NCBI RefSeq assembly: GCF_000374085.1
Contig: NZ_KB893577.1
Coordinates: 1-47,073 of the forward strand
Origin: Spirosoma spitsbergense DSM 19989
Lineage (GTDB): Bacteria; Bacteroidota; Bacteroidia; Cytophagales; Spirosomataceae
Direction: 5' to 3'
DNA length: 47,073 nucleotides
A program made the translations under genes and the position numbers. Below, in pieces: positions 1-8,610 of this stretch. Position 1 is the stretch's first letter. Every line of letters begins with the position of its first letter. The notes under the pieces were generated by a model that was not told the origin of the DNA, did no database searches, and saw only the letters and a list, made by a program, of their open reading frames with translations.

Positions 1-278
1 ATTTAGGTTTTCAGGGTTTTGCTGATGAGTACCGCAGTGAGCGGGCGGTGCTAGCTCACAAACGGAAGCGGGTCAAAAAGGGGCTGAGCAATGAGCTGAG
101 TGTGGTTCAGAAGGCGCATAACAAAGCCGTCAATGGTGAGCGGGTGGTGATTGAACATAGTTTGGGCGGGATGAAACGCTATCGTATTTTGGTAAACAGA
201 AATCGGCTGAAAGTAACTGCGGTGTTAGACAGACTGTTAGGCGTCTGTGCGGGCCTTTGGAATCTAACCCTCTCATAA
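1..278 (+). CDS. IS5-type (DDE_Tnp_4-like) transposase, C-terminal part, cut by window edge
   Basis: The frame is open from base 3 to the TAA stop and gives about 91 residues; the gene begins left of the window. The segment RVVIEHSLGGMKRYRIL, with the third acidic catalytic residue in VIEH followed by a G-x-K-R helix, is the typical end of DDE transposases of the IS5 / DDE_Tnp_4 group. A basic stretch (HKRKRVKKGLS) precedes it. The terminal inverted repeat of the element should lie shortly after the stop but cannot be identified without the other end. No partner gene is visible, so whether the element is intact is unknown. The family call is by motif recognition. Confidence 0.72.
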   Translation, partial: LGFQGFADEYRSERAVLAHKRKRVKKGLSNELSVVQKAHNKAVNGERVVIEHSLGGMKRYRILVNRNRLKVTAVLDRLLGVCAGLWNLTLS

Positions 279-522
279 TCAACTTACACCAACTCTAATA
301 TATTTCTTGCTTAATGAGCGGACTTTAACTTAGCGTATCCGTCCTGATCGGATCTAATTTTTAATTCTATTTTAATCTAACTAAAAGCGAATCAGTGCTT
401 AAGATAATCGATTAGCAAGCTTTTTTTGGATAGTATTCTCTCCTTAAAAATGGGTATTTTCCCCCTTTTAGGTGAAAAAAATTTCTTAGACTTTTGTTCT
501 TAATTATCTCCAAAAGAAACTT

Positions 523-2307
523 ATGAATACTATTCCACATAAAACTGACCCTTCACATGGCGGAGTCCGTGGCGATGATTTTGACCGGCGTTCTTCACAG
601 GCAGAAGGACGATTTGGACGTATGTTCCGTAGCCTGCCACCCGCAGCCTGGAGTGAGGATGCGCTGAAAAAACTGGCTGGTACCGGTCGGGTATTAGTTG
701 AGGGAGCCATTGAAACACCGGGCATGGTATCGCCACCGGAGGTAGATGAAACACATCGCAAATTACCTTTCGCACCGCCTGAAGACCCGAAAAAGCGCCT
801 ACAGGATGACGAAGAGAACAGTGGTATCGATGCCGGTTACACCTACTTGGGCCAGTTTATCGACCACGATATTACGTTTGACCCAGCCAGTAGCCTGCAA
901 AAACGAAACGATGTAAATGCCCTTGTCGACTTTCGTACTCCCCAGCTTGATCTCGATTCAGTATATGGTGGTGGCCCGAACGACCAGCCCTATATGTACC
1001 AGGGAAGAGACCGGCATGGCAACGTCCGGCTATTTCAGCTTGGCCGTAAGCTGACCGAAGGCAAAGGAGGCAAACACATTGGCGATGATTTACCCCGTCA
1101 TACCTGGACCGATCCAAACGGTAAAACCTATCACCGGGCACTGATTGGCGACAAACGGAACGACGAAAACGTCATTATCAGTCAATTGCACGGCGTGTTC
1201 CTGAAATTCCACAATCGGTTTGCTACCGACAACCCAGATATGGATTTTGGTGAAGTGCAACGTCATGTACGCTGGCATTATCAGTACGTCATTCTGCACG
1301 ACTTTCTGTATAAAATCGCCCGAAAAGATGTCATTGAAAGCGTGTTACCTCACTTTGTTGAAGGGTCAATCTTTGATCACCCCCCCAAACTGCGCTTTTA
1401 TAAACCCAAGCATGATGCGTTTATGCCTATTGAATTTGCAGCAGCCGCGTATCGATTCGGCCACTCCATGGTTCGCCCAATTTACCGGCTAAATACCAAA
1501 CTGACCGGTGGCAACGATCCGGATACTACGGATCCTAATGAGAAAGATCGGGGTATCGACGGCCGTCAGTTTATTTTTGCTGGCTTGAAAGACCGGGGAC
1601 TCAATGGTTTCGATGAATTTCCGGCCGAATGGGGTATCGACTGGAATTTATTTTTCGATCTCACTGAAGATAAGGACAAACGATTTGGGAAGGAGCGTAC
1701 GCAACCCTCTTACAAGATCGATACATCCCTGGTCAATCCATTGGCATTTTTGCCGGAGTTCTCTGATGTGAAAGCTACCCCACCCCTTGACGATATTGCG
1801 AAGCTGCAGGCAACTGCCCGGAAACGGGAAATACCCAATCTGGCGTTGCGTAATTTACTCCGGGGAATGTCTATGAGCCTTCCTTCGGGTCAAGACGTGG
1901 CCCAGCTTATGGGCCTCATCCCTATTAAGGACGAAAAACTTCGGGTTGGAAAAGCGACAAACAAGGCGGATTACGAAAAGTCACCCACGCTCGTTTCGCT
2001 GGACAGCGAGTTCAAAAACAAAGCTCCGCTCTGGTATTATGTTCTGGCCGAAGCCCAGCACGAGTGGAACGAGAAAGGTGGCAACGAGGATGGCAGTAGC
2101 GAGAAAGCCCCCCCCATCCAGCTTGGCGAAGTAGGCAGTCGGATTATTGTTGAAACGCTGGTGGGGATGCTACTAGACGACGGCCATTCAGTGTTACGTG
2201 AGGCTCCAGCCTGGACACCTTCCATTGGCAAAGGAGCCAAATTCGACATGCCCGACTTTATCAAGTACGCGATCAACGATCTTAAATACCCGCTCAAACA
2301 TAGCTAG
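523..2307 (+). CDS. Animal-type heme peroxidase family protein
   Basis: A 594-residue protein of the peroxidase-cyclooxygenase (animal heme peroxidase) superfamily, which oxidises substrates with H2O2 at a heme. The distal motif GQFIDHDITFDP places the distal His at residue 115 next to the Ca-ligand Asp; the proximal motif YRFGHSMVRPIYRLN places the heme-ligand His at residue 314. The order (N-terminal LPPAAW, distal site, LDLDSVYGG, proximal site, C-terminal ETLVGML) matches bacterial single-domain members. No clear signal peptide is seen: the N-terminus is hydrophilic (MNTIPHKTDPSHGG), so the location is uncertain. It is a single gene preceded by about 240 bp of AT-rich DNA and followed by a strong hairpin shared with fumC. 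The substrate cannot be told from sequence. Confidence 0.9.
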   Translation: MNTIPHKTDPSHGGVRGDDFDRRSSQAEGRFGRMFRSLPPAAWSEDALKKLAGTGRVLVEGAIETPGMVSPPEVDETHRKLPFAPPEDPKKRLQDDEENSGIDAGYTYLGQFIDHDITFDPASSLQKRNDVNALVDFRTPQLDLDSVYGGGPNDQPYMYQGRDRHGNVRLFQLGRKLTEGKGGKHIGDDLPRHTWTDPNGKTYHRALIGDKRNDENVIISQLHGVFLKFHNRFATDNPDMDFGEVQRHVRWHYQYVILHDFLYKIARKDVIESVLPHFVEGSIFDHPPKLRFYKPKHDAFMPIEFAAAAYRFGHSMVRPIYRLNTKLTGGNDPDTTDPNEKDRGIDGRQFIFAGLKDRGLNGFDEFPAEWGIDWNLFFDLTEDKDKRFGKERTQPSYKIDTSLVNPLAFLPEFSDVKATPPLDDIAKLQATARKREIPNLALRNLLRGMSMSLPSGQDVAQLMGLIPIKDEKLRVGKATNKADYEKSPTLVSLDSEFKNKAPLWYYVLAEAQHEWNEKGGNEDGSSEKAPPIQLGEVGSRIIVETLVGMLLDDGHSVLREAPAWTPSIGKGAKFDMPDFIKYAINDLKYPLKHS

Positions 2308-2320
2308 GTTTAAGAAATGT

Positions 2321-2366
2321 AATTGCTCTGACTGGTTGGAAGAATAGCCAATCAGTCAGAGCAATT
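2321..2366. terminator. Bidirectional hairpin terminator between peroxidase and fumC
   Basis: AATTGCTCTGACTGGTTGG (2321-2339) pairs with CCAATCAGTCAGAGCAATT (2348-2366): a 19-bp stem with one G-T wobble and an 8-base loop. It fills the gap between two convergent genes (stops at 2307 and 2370-2372), the expected place for a two-way terminator. No long T tract follows on either strand. Confidence 0.75.
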
Positions 2367-2369
2367 ATG

Positions 2370-3764
2370 TTAGATACCCACCATATCTTCCGGTTTTACC
2401 CACTCGTCAAACTCTTCCTCCGTCAGGTAGCCGAGTTTGAGGGCAGTTTCTTTCAGGGTCGAACCATTTTTATGAGCGGTCTGGGCAATTTCGGCAGCTT
2501 TGTAGTAACCGATTTTTGTATTCAGCGCCGTTACCAGCATCAGCGACGAATCGACGTGCTTTTTGATATTGGCTTCGATGGGTTCGATACCCTCCGCACA
2601 CTTGTCGTTGAACGATACGCACACATCGCCAATGAGCCGGGCCGAGTGCAGGAAGTTAAAAATCATGACCGGCTTGAACACGTTCAATTCAAAATGGCCG
2701 CTCATACCGCCAATGTTAATGGCTACGTCGTTGCCCATTACCTGCGCGGCCACCATCGTCATGGCTTCGCACTGGGTTGGGTTTACCTTGCCCGGCATGA
2801 TGGATGAACCCGGCTCGTTATCCGGAATATGCAGTTCACCGATACCCGCCCGTGGTCCCGACGACAGCATCCGGATATCGTTCCCGATTTTCATCAGGCT
2901 GGCGGCAACGGTTTTCAGCGCACCGTGGGCTTCTACAATGGCATCGTGCGCAGCCAGGGCTTCAAACTTATTTTCAGCCGTTACGAACGGCAGACCCGTT
3001 ACGGTGGCAATATGCTTCGCAACGTTCTCCGAATAATTGGGGGGCGTGTTAATACCTGTACCCACGGCGGTACCACCCAGGGCCAGCTCGCTCAGGTGAG
3101 CCAGCGAATTATTGATGGCCCGCAGCCCGTGATCCAGTTGCGAAACGTAACCAGAAAACTCCTGCCCTACCGTCAGGGGTGTGGCATCCATGAAGTGCGT
3201 CCGGCCAATTTTAACAATGTGCATGAACTGCTTCGACTTGGCAGCCAGGGTGTCACGCAATTTGGTGATACCCGGAATGGTTACGTCCAGCAGGATTTTA
3301 TAGGCTGCAATGTGCATAGCCGTCGGGAACGTATCGTTGCTCGACTGCGATTTATTCACATCGTCGTTGGGGTGAAGAAACTTCTTCTCGTCAGTCAGCT
3401 GACCACCCTGGAGTACGTGACCCCAGTAGGCCACCACTTCATTGACGTTCATGTTCGACTGCGTTCCCGACCCTGTTTGCCAGACCACCAGCGGAAACTG
3501 GTCATCAAGTGTACCGGCCAGAATTTCGTCGCAGGCCTGCCCAATGAGGTCGCTTTTTTCCTGGGTTAACACGCCCGCATCGAGGTTGGTCAGCGCAGCC
3601 GCTTTTTTGAGGTATGCAAACGCCCGGATAATCTCGCGGGGCATTTTATTGATGTCCTGCGCAATTTTGAAGTTTTCGATGGAGCGTTGAGTCTGGGCTC
3701 CCCAATACACATTGGCCGGTACCTGAACCTGGCCCATGGTGTCTTTTTCAATACGGTATTCCAT
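2370..3764 (-). CDS. fumC: Class II fumarate hydratase (fumarase C)
   Basis: The 464-residue enzyme hydrates fumarate to malate in the TCA cycle; iron-independent cytoplasmic tetramer by family. The fumarase/aspartase signature [15 protein letters not shown] is at about residues 318-332. Other family blocks are [29 protein letters not shown] and [14 protein letters not shown]. The usual class II length is about 460-470. The ATG at 3764 is chosen: the frame extends two codons to a TTG, but [16 protein letters not shown] is the standard N-terminus. It is monocistronic, between a shared terminator and a divergent promoter region. Confidence 0.97.
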   Translation of the reverse strand: MEYRIEKDTMGQVQVPANVYWGAQTQRSIENFKIAQDINKMPREIIRAFAYLKKAAALTNLDAGVLTQEKSDLIGQACDEILAGTLDDQFPLVVWQTGSGTQSNMNVNEVVAYWGHVLQGGQLTDEKKFLHPNDDVNKSQSSNDTFPTAMHIAAYKILLDVTIPGITKLRDTLAAKSKQFMHIVKIGRTHFMDATPLTVGQEFSGYVSQLDHGLRAINNSLAHLSELALGGTAVGTGINTPPNYSENVAKHIATVTGLPFVTAENKFEALAAHDAIVEAHGALKTVAASLMKIGNDIRMLSSGPRAGIGELHIPDNEPGSSIMPGKVNPTQCEAMTMVAAQVMGNDVAINIGGMSGHFELNVFKPVMIFNFLHSARLIGDVCVSFNDKCAEGIEPIEANIKKHVDSSLMLVTALNTKIGYYKAAEIAQTAHKNGSTLKETALKLGYLTEEEFDEWVKPEDMVGI

Positions 3765-3778
3765 AATCAATTTTGAAT

Positions 3779-3832
3779 GAGCGAATTAGTGAATGAACGA
3801 ATGAAAAATGATGGATAACCATACATTCGCTC
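3779..3832. repeat. Inverted repeat in fumC leader
   Basis: GAGCGAAT (3779-3786) and ATTCGCTC (3825-3832) are perfect inverted copies flanking a low-complexity run of GAATGA-like words. The structure lies in the fumC 5' leader between the predicted start site and ATG. A similar GAATGA-word inverted repeat is at 11258-11300. Confidence 0.5.
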
Positions 3833-3841
3833 TCTACGTTG

Positions 3842-3873
3842 CAAAGGTAATTGTCAGGCCAACAGGGTTGCAA
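3842..3873 (-). promoter_or_regulatory. Bacteroidota-type promoter for fumC
   Basis: On the minus strand TTG (3871-3873) is followed by 21 bases and then TACCTTTG (3842-3849), an exact match to TTG-N17-23-TAnnTTTG. Predicted transcription start is near 3836, leaving a leader of about 70 bases. Confidence 0.65.
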
Positions 3874-3881
3874 GGAATTAT

Positions 3882-3889
3882 TATCTTTG
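3882..3889 (+). promoter_or_regulatory. -7 element of the Xre/RES promoter
   Basis: TATCTTTG matches TAnnTTTG exactly, 43 bases before the antitoxin ATG. No TTG is present at the standard upstream distance, so the promoter may be weak or rely on another -33 sequence. It points away from the fumC promoter, with 32 bp between the two -7 boxes. Confidence 0.5.
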
Positions 3890-3898
3890 TCTGGCTGG

Positions 3899-3910
3899 TG
3901 TCAATTGACA
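3899..3910. promoter_or_regulatory. Palindromic operator candidate TGTCAATTGACA
   Basis: A perfect 12-bp palindrome lies 9 bases after the -7 box and 22 bases before the antitoxin start codon, about where transcription should begin. Type II antitoxins usually repress their own promoter at such sites, so this is a good candidate for Xre binding. Binding itself is inference. Confidence 0.5.
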
Positions 3911-3932
3911 GTATTAAAACCAGCAAATTACT

Positions 3933-4373
3933 ATGCAGGTATCTGTTCGAAAAATTATGGAAGGATTGGGAGGGGATCGATTCGTAAAGCGTCCGGTTCG
4001 GCACGAATTTGACCTGATTGAAATCTTTAAGGAAGGTTTACCGATAGAGTCGGTCGCTTTCCTGCAAAACAACTTCGGTTTTACCAATAAAGAAATGAGT
4101 CATATTCTGTCTATCTCCGAGAGCACGTACCAACGGCGGATTCGGGCAAAAGCCATTCTAACAAAAGACGAAACGGAGAAAGCTATTTCATTATCGGAAC
4201 TGTATGCAAAGGGTATAGATGTGTTTAGAAATAAAGCTAATTTTGAGAACTGGCTACAAACCAGGATACCAGCTATAGGAAATCAACGCCCTGCCGATAT
4301 GCTGGATTTGATGATTGGGCGGCAGCAAGTAATGGATGAGCTGAACCGAATTCTTCATGGAGTCTTTTCCTGA
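3933..4373 (+). CDS. Xre/MbcA/ParS-family antitoxin
   Basis: A 146-residue antitoxin of the Xre-RES system. The N-terminal two-thirds holds an Xre-like helix-turn-helix (FGFTNKEMSHILSISESTYQRR, roughly residues 48-70). The C-terminal toxin-binding domain carries the conserved pattern GNQRPADMLDLMIGRQQVMDELNRI near residues 112-140. By family it neutralises the RES toxin by covering its active site and represses the operon. It is followed at 83 bp by the RES gene, a wider gap than is common for such pairs, and that gap holds a hairpin. The start follows a TAnnTTTG box and a palindrome. Confidence 0.9.
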   Translation: MQVSVRKIMEGLGGDRFVKRPVRHEFDLIEIFKEGLPIESVAFLQNNFGFTNKEMSHILSISESTYQRRIRAKAILTKDETEKAISLSELYAKGIDVFRNKANFENWLQTRIPAIGNQRPADMLDLMIGRQQVMDELNRILHGVFS

Positions 4374-4379
4374 TTCGTA

Positions 4380-4423
4380 TTTCTTTCCTAAAAAGTACAG
4401 GTACTACAAAAGAAGGAAAGAAA
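4380..4423 (+). repeat. Hairpin between antitoxin and toxin genes
   Basis: TTTCTTTCCT (4380-4389) pairs perfectly with AGGAAAGAAA (4414-4423). The loop contains a smaller GTAC-ag-GTAC inverted repeat. The structure occupies most of the 83-bp gap between antitoxin stop and toxin start, so it could reduce toxin translation or read-through. That role is inferred. Confidence 0.5.
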
Positions 4424-4456
4424 AGGTCGAACATCATTGGAAACTAGATTTGATTC

Positions 4457-4906
4457 ATGATACTCTATCGAATTACGGATGATCGCTATGCCACCGATCT
4501 TAATGGGTCGGGGGAGGTGTTTACTTCAGGTCGCTGGAATCGACAGGGAACGCCTATCGTTTACTTAACAGAACAAGTTTCATTAGCCAAACTGGAAGTA
4601 TTAGCGCACTCACCCAGTCTCCCACACGGCAGATCGCTGGTGTTTGTAAGCCTACCTGATGAAGCCTCTAGTATCGCTATAGACCCGGCAATATTACCTG
4701 TAAACTGGCAAAAATGGCCTTATCTGGATGAATTGGCGGATATAACCGACCAATGGATTGCCGAACGTAAATGCTGGATCATGCGCGTTCCATCTGTGCA
4801 CTCACCCACCGAGTTTAATTACCTGCTCAATCCACTCCACCCCGAACACGCGACGCTGAAGTTAATCAGTGTAGAGCCTCACCCCTTCGATTCCCGGCTG
4901 AAATAA
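4457..4906 (+). CDS. RES-domain toxin
   Basis: A 149-residue RES-domain protein. Known RES toxins resemble ADP-ribosyltransferases and deplete NAD+ or modify targets. Family landmarks are present in order: YRIT near the N-terminus, the GRWN block (SGRWNRQGTPIVYLTE, about residues 25-40), Glu in the helix LAKLEVLAH, and the C-terminal PS..SPTEFNYLLNPLHP segment typical of RES proteins. It is the second gene of the Xre-RES pair and starts at ATG 4457. Nothing indicates inactivation. The exact biochemical activity is by family analogy only. Confidence 0.9.
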   Translation: MILYRITDDRYATDLNGSGEVFTSGRWNRQGTPIVYLTEQVSLAKLEVLAHSPSLPHGRSLVFVSLPDEASSIAIDPAILPVNWQKWPYLDELADITDQWIAERKCWIMRVPSVHSPTEFNYLLNPLHPEHATLKLISVEPHPFDSRLK

Positions 4907-4948
4907 GCAGCAGATGGTTTCGGATGAATGTCCTGTTTGATATCACAC

Positions 4949-6208
4949 CTATCCCTTCAGGGCACGATCTGTTTTCACGTCCTGTCCCGACCAGATTGTT
5001 TTGGCGGTCCAGGGCATCTCGGGAGCCGACCAGAACGGTTCAGAAGCAGACAGGCCCAGTGGCAAAAAAGCAACCGAGCACAGGTACAAACTACCCGTTG
5101 AGATATACGTTTCGCCAATGGAAGGCTGATGCCCGCAAAGGCCAATCTGAAGCCATCCCTTGGCATCGAACGTACCGGGCGCATCCATAGTCCGATGAAT
5201 AACGGCAGTCAGGGCCGAGCGTACCTGTCCGGCCGGCAGTTCCGGGGGTAATTCCTGTTGCAGGGCAAGCTGGGCCAGTAACTGAAAGGCCCCGCAACGG
5301 TACGCCAGCGATCGACCGAAAGCGGCAAAGGACCCATCCGCACAAATAAGCCTTTCCTGTATCATGGCGTACCGCTGGGCACGAGCCAATAGCGTTTCAT
5401 ACAGGCCTTTGTCTGCTTTTCCGGCATTCGACAGCGTCTTTACGACATCGAGCAGCATGGGCTGAATCACGTAGCTGTTGTAATAATCCCAGTGGAAATC
5501 GGGACCATCACCGTAGGTCCCATCGCCTTTGTACCAGGCCTGATGCTGACGAATGGCGTAATCCATCCGTAGTTCATCGCCATAACCGGCATATTTCAAC
5601 AAAGCGGCTTCCACCATTGCACTGAATAAAAGCCAGTTGTTATAACCGGGTTTAATCACCCGGCTGGCCTGCAATGCGTTGATAACATTGGCTTGTTCGA
5701 CAGTGCTTAGCGCATGCCATAGCTTGGGGGAGCGAACAAGACCGTGCGCCAGAAAAGCCGCATCGACCAGCGGCTGACCACCATTGGTGAAATTTAAGTA
5801 ATCGGGTGCTTTCGGGTTAACACCGTTGGCAATGGCCTGTCGGGACAGGTCAAGGTATCGCTGGCGTGAACTGCTTTCCTGCACATCATCATCAGCGTTT
5901 AATTCCAGCCAGGGCGCTAGGCCTGCCATAGTGCGCCCGAGTGCTTCCAGATGCGACACAACCAGTCGGCCTGCCTGCTGCCCCGGTGCCGATTCTACCG
6001 GCATGGTCGCTTTCAACTGATTTTTTGCCAGTGCGGACAGAACCGGATCGGCTACTTTCAATAGTGTTTGCAACCAGTATGCACGGTCTTCTGTTCCAGT
6101 TGCATTCGCCCTAACAGGTAAGGCCTTGTTTTGGTCTATCGCTCCGCCGACTGCGTGGAAACTAATGGGTAAGGTAGCCGCAAGCCGGGCAAAGGTCCGT
6201 CGTTTCAT
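4949..6208 (-). CDS. DUF2264-family protein with Tat-like signal
   Basis: About 419 residues. The conserved core matches DUF2264 (LYLDLSR..., PLVDAAFLAHGL, GYNNWLLFSAMVEAAL, YGDGPDFHWDYYNSYVIQPM), an all-helical family thought to share the alpha/alpha toroid fold of polysaccharide-active enzymes. The start is set at ATG 6208 because MKRRTFARLAATLPISF is a twin-arginine-like export signal; the open frame runs 10 codons further up. This suggests a periplasmic protein acting on glycans, but no substrate is known. It is divergent from the ABC exporter and convergent with RES. Confidence 0.85.
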   Translation of the reverse strand: MKRRTFARLAATLPISFHAVGGAIDQNKALPVRANATGTEDRAYWLQTLLKVADPVLSALAKNQLKATMPVESAPGQQAGRLVVSHLEALGRTMAGLAPWLELNADDDVQESSSRQRYLDLSRQAIANGVNPKAPDYLNFTNGGQPLVDAAFLAHGLVRSPKLWHALSTVEQANVINALQASRVIKPGYNNWLLFSAMVEAALLKYAGYGDELRMDYAIRQHQAWYKGDGTYGDGPDFHWDYYNSYVIQPMLLDVVKTLSNAGKADKGLYETLLARAQRYAMIQERLICADGSFAAFGRSLAYRCGAFQLLAQLALQQELPPELPAGQVRSALTAVIHRTMDAPGTFDAKGWLQIGLCGHQPSIGETYISTGSLYLCSVAFLPLGLSASEPFWSAPEMPWTAKTIWSGQDVKTDRALKG

Positions 6209-6363
6209 AGAATCAATGGTTAAGCAGGTACTTTTCAAGAAAGCGACTACCCCTGAATTTTACTGATAAATACGGTGTCATTCGAAGCGCAAATACCGGT
6301 TAGCTGAACCGTTCAGGGTAAAAACACTGTTACAAATCCAACACTTGCCCTTTCCGTTTACCT

Positions 6364-8196
6364 GTGAGCCAAGATCAGAAAAAAACCGAACCGGCGGCCA
6401 CCGGAGTACCGGCCACCGTTGGAACACCTACTGCCAGTGCTGGAGTGCCGGCCACCGGACAAATTTTTGACTGGGCTATTTTGCGACGTCTTTATACGTT
6501 TGTTCAGCCCTATCAAACCCGTTTCTACCTGCTGGTTGGTACCATCCTGGTTTCCGCCTGTTTAGCCCCTCTGGCACCGCTGCTGATTCGCTATACCATC
6601 GACAATATCATTGCGATGGGTAATTACCAGCAGCTAACCCTGATGCTGGTGCTGATGATTGGCGTATTGATCGTTCAGGCCGTTGTTCAGTTTTTGAACA
6701 CTTACCTGTCGGGCTGGCTGGGACAATTCGTTATCCGCGACATTCGGGTGCAGTTATACCAGAAAATACTATTTCTCCGGCTTAAGTTTTTCGACAATAC
6801 CCCCATTGGCCGACTGGTTACCCGCGCTATATCGGACGTTGAAACGCTGGCCGATGTGTTCAGTCAGGGAATGGCCGCCATTGCGGGCGATATCCTGCAA
6901 CTGGTTCTGATTATCGGGGTTATGTTCTATACCGACTGGCGCCTGGCGGCCATCAGCCTGTCGACCATCCCACTCATGCTGTTCAGCACCTACGTTTTCA
7001 AAGAGAAAATCAAGAAGTCGTTCAATAATGTGCGTACGGCCGTTGCCAACCTGAATTCATTCGTGCAGGAGCATATTACGGGGATGAACATCGTTCAGAT
7101 TTTCGGCAGCGAAAAAATTGAGGCCGAGAAGTTTAGGGTCATCAATGACGAGCATCGGGCGGCCAACATCCGGTCTATCCTCTATTACTCTATTTACTAC
7201 CCCGTGGCCGATATTATTTCGGCGGTGGCAGTGGGGATGGTTGTCTGGTACGGGTCGACCCAGATTATTCATTCGGACGTTACGTTTGGTACGGTCACCG
7301 CTTTCGTGATGTTTATCAACCTTTTTTTCCGTCCCATCCGGATGCTGGCCGACCGGTTCAATACCCTGCAAATGGGCATTGTCAGTACCGACCGGATTCT
7401 GAAATTGCTGGATAGTGACGATTACACCCGCAACGATGGCCATTTCGCCCCCGAAACGATTCAGGGGAAGGTGGAATTTAAGGATGTCTGGTTTGCTTAC
7501 AATGATGAAGACTGGGTATTGCGCGACATTTCGTTCCAGGCCAATGCGGGCGAAACCATCGCGTTTGTGGGCGCTACCGGTGCGGGCAAGTCATCCATCA
7601 TCAACCTGCTGAGCCGTTTCTACGACATCAACAAAGGTGATATCTGGATTGATGATGTCGACGTTCACGACTATGAACTGGGTCATCTGCGCCGGAATAT
7701 CGGCGTTGTGTTGCAGGATGTGTTTCTGTTCTCTGACTCCATTGAAAATAACATCACGCTGGGTGATAAACGAATCACGCGGGAGCAAATCGTGGAAGCG
7801 GCTAAACTGGTGGGGGTTCACGAATTCATCGAACGCCTGCCGGGTGGCTACGAATACAACGTCATGGAGCGCGGCTCTACCCTGTCGGTGGGACAGCGAC
7901 AGTTGATATCCTTCGTGCGGGCGATGGTGCAGAATCCAAAAATTATCGTGCTCGACGAAGCTACTTCATCCGTCGATACCGAAACGGAGGAGATGATTCA
8001 GGATGCCATCGGTAAGCTGATGAAAGGGCGCACCGCTATCGTGATTGCTCACCGGTTATCGACCATCCAGAAAGCCAACAACATCATTGTGGTCGATAAA
8101 GGACGCATTGTGGAGCAGGGCAGCCACGAGGAACTGCTACAGCACGAGGGTTTTTACGCCAATCTGTACCGAATGCAGTACAAAGAAGTGGTGTAA
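6364..8196 (+). CDS. ABC exporter, fused permease and ATPase (MsbA/MDR type)
   Basis: A 610-residue half-transporter that should act as a homodimer in the inner membrane. An ABC transmembrane domain of about six helices spans residues 35-330. The nucleotide-binding domain (about 370-605) has Walker A GATGAGKSS near residue 405, Q-loop VVLQDVFLF, signature LSVGQRQL, Walker B IIVLDEAT and H-loop IVIAHRLS. Start codon GTG at 6364; the first 35 residues are rich in Ala, Thr, Pro and Gly with a duplicated GVPAT phrase. By family it exports lipids or hydrophobic drugs, with substrate unassignable from sequence. It is a single gene, divergent from the DUF2264 gene. Confidence 0.93.
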   Translation: MSQDQKKTEPAATGVPATVGTPTASAGVPATGQIFDWAILRRLYTFVQPYQTRFYLLVGTILVSACLAPLAPLLIRYTIDNIIAMGNYQQLTLMLVLMIGVLIVQAVVQFLNTYLSGWLGQFVIRDIRVQLYQKILFLRLKFFDNTPIGRLVTRAISDVETLADVFSQGMAAIAGDILQLVLIIGVMFYTDWRLAAISLSTIPLMLFSTYVFKEKIKKSFNNVRTAVANLNSFVQEHITGMNIVQIFGSEKIEAEKFRVINDEHRAANIRSILYYSIYYPVADIISAVAVGMVVWYGSTQIIHSDVTFGTVTAFVMFINLFFRPIRMLADRFNTLQMGIVSTDRILKLLDSDDYTRNDGHFAPETIQGKVEFKDVWFAYNDEDWVLRDISFQANAGETIAFVGATGAGKSSIINLLSRFYDINKGDIWIDDVDVHDYELGHLRRNIGVVLQDVFLFSDSIENNITLGDKRITREQIVEAAKLVGVHEFIERLPGGYEYNVMERGSTLSVGQRQLISFVRAMVQNPKIIVLDEATSSVDTETEEMIQDAIGKLMKGRTAIVIAHRLSTIQKANNIIVVDKGRIVEQGSHEELLQHEGFYANLYRMQYKEVV

Positions 8197-8217
8197 GAGT
8201 TTACTTCCCGGGTCTGT

Positions 8218-8547
8218 TCAGGCAATCCTTTCCTCCTCTTCCAGCCCACTGCCCGTTGTACCTTCCGTAATGACGGAGTGGCCTGCTACATTGGGTTTTG
8301 CATTGGTAGGACCGGGCCCGCTGCCATCCAGCGCATAGGCAATGGAATCGGCCAGATCATCGGGGGCAATTTTAGCGGATTCGCCGGGCTTCCGGACAGG
8401 TTCAGGATATTCCGTGTCCGTGTGCTGGTTGATTACCTCTTCATCAGCATGCGGATCGGTTTCCATACCGGTAGGAACCGTTTCGACTGGGCGTTTGCTG
8501 GCATCACCGCCGGTCATTTTACTGGAATCGGGCATGAGGTATCGCAT
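8218..8547 (-). CDS. Hypothetical hydrophilic, probably disordered protein
   Basis: About 109 residues from ATG 8547 (another ATG at 8535 is possible; the frame also extends to a TTG at 8571). The composition is Pro, Gly, Thr, Asp and Glu-rich with no membrane segment and no recognised domain, and it ends in an acidic run (LEEEERIA). It lies between the ABC exporter, whose 3' end it faces, and the CNNM gene reading the same way. It could be a stress-related disordered protein; equally the frame may not be translated, since overlapping plus-strand frames are also open here. Confidence 0.45.
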   Translation of the reverse strand: MRYLMPDSSKMTGGDASKRPVETVPTGMETDPHADEEVINQHTDTEYPEPVRKPGESAKIAPDDLADSIAYALDGSGPGPTNAKPNVAGHSVITEGTTGSGLEEEERIA

Positions 8548-8610
8548 GGCGTCGTTGCGTTTAGTACGCAACCATAACCAGCAAACGGGGATTGGTGTTT
8601 GATGACAGGA

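Noticed and set aside
8278..8602. Plus-strand frames opposite the 8218-8547 hypothetical gene
   Set aside because: They have no domain, start inside the other gene and end in the CNNM 3' flank; the minus frame is slightly more plausible, though itself uncertain.
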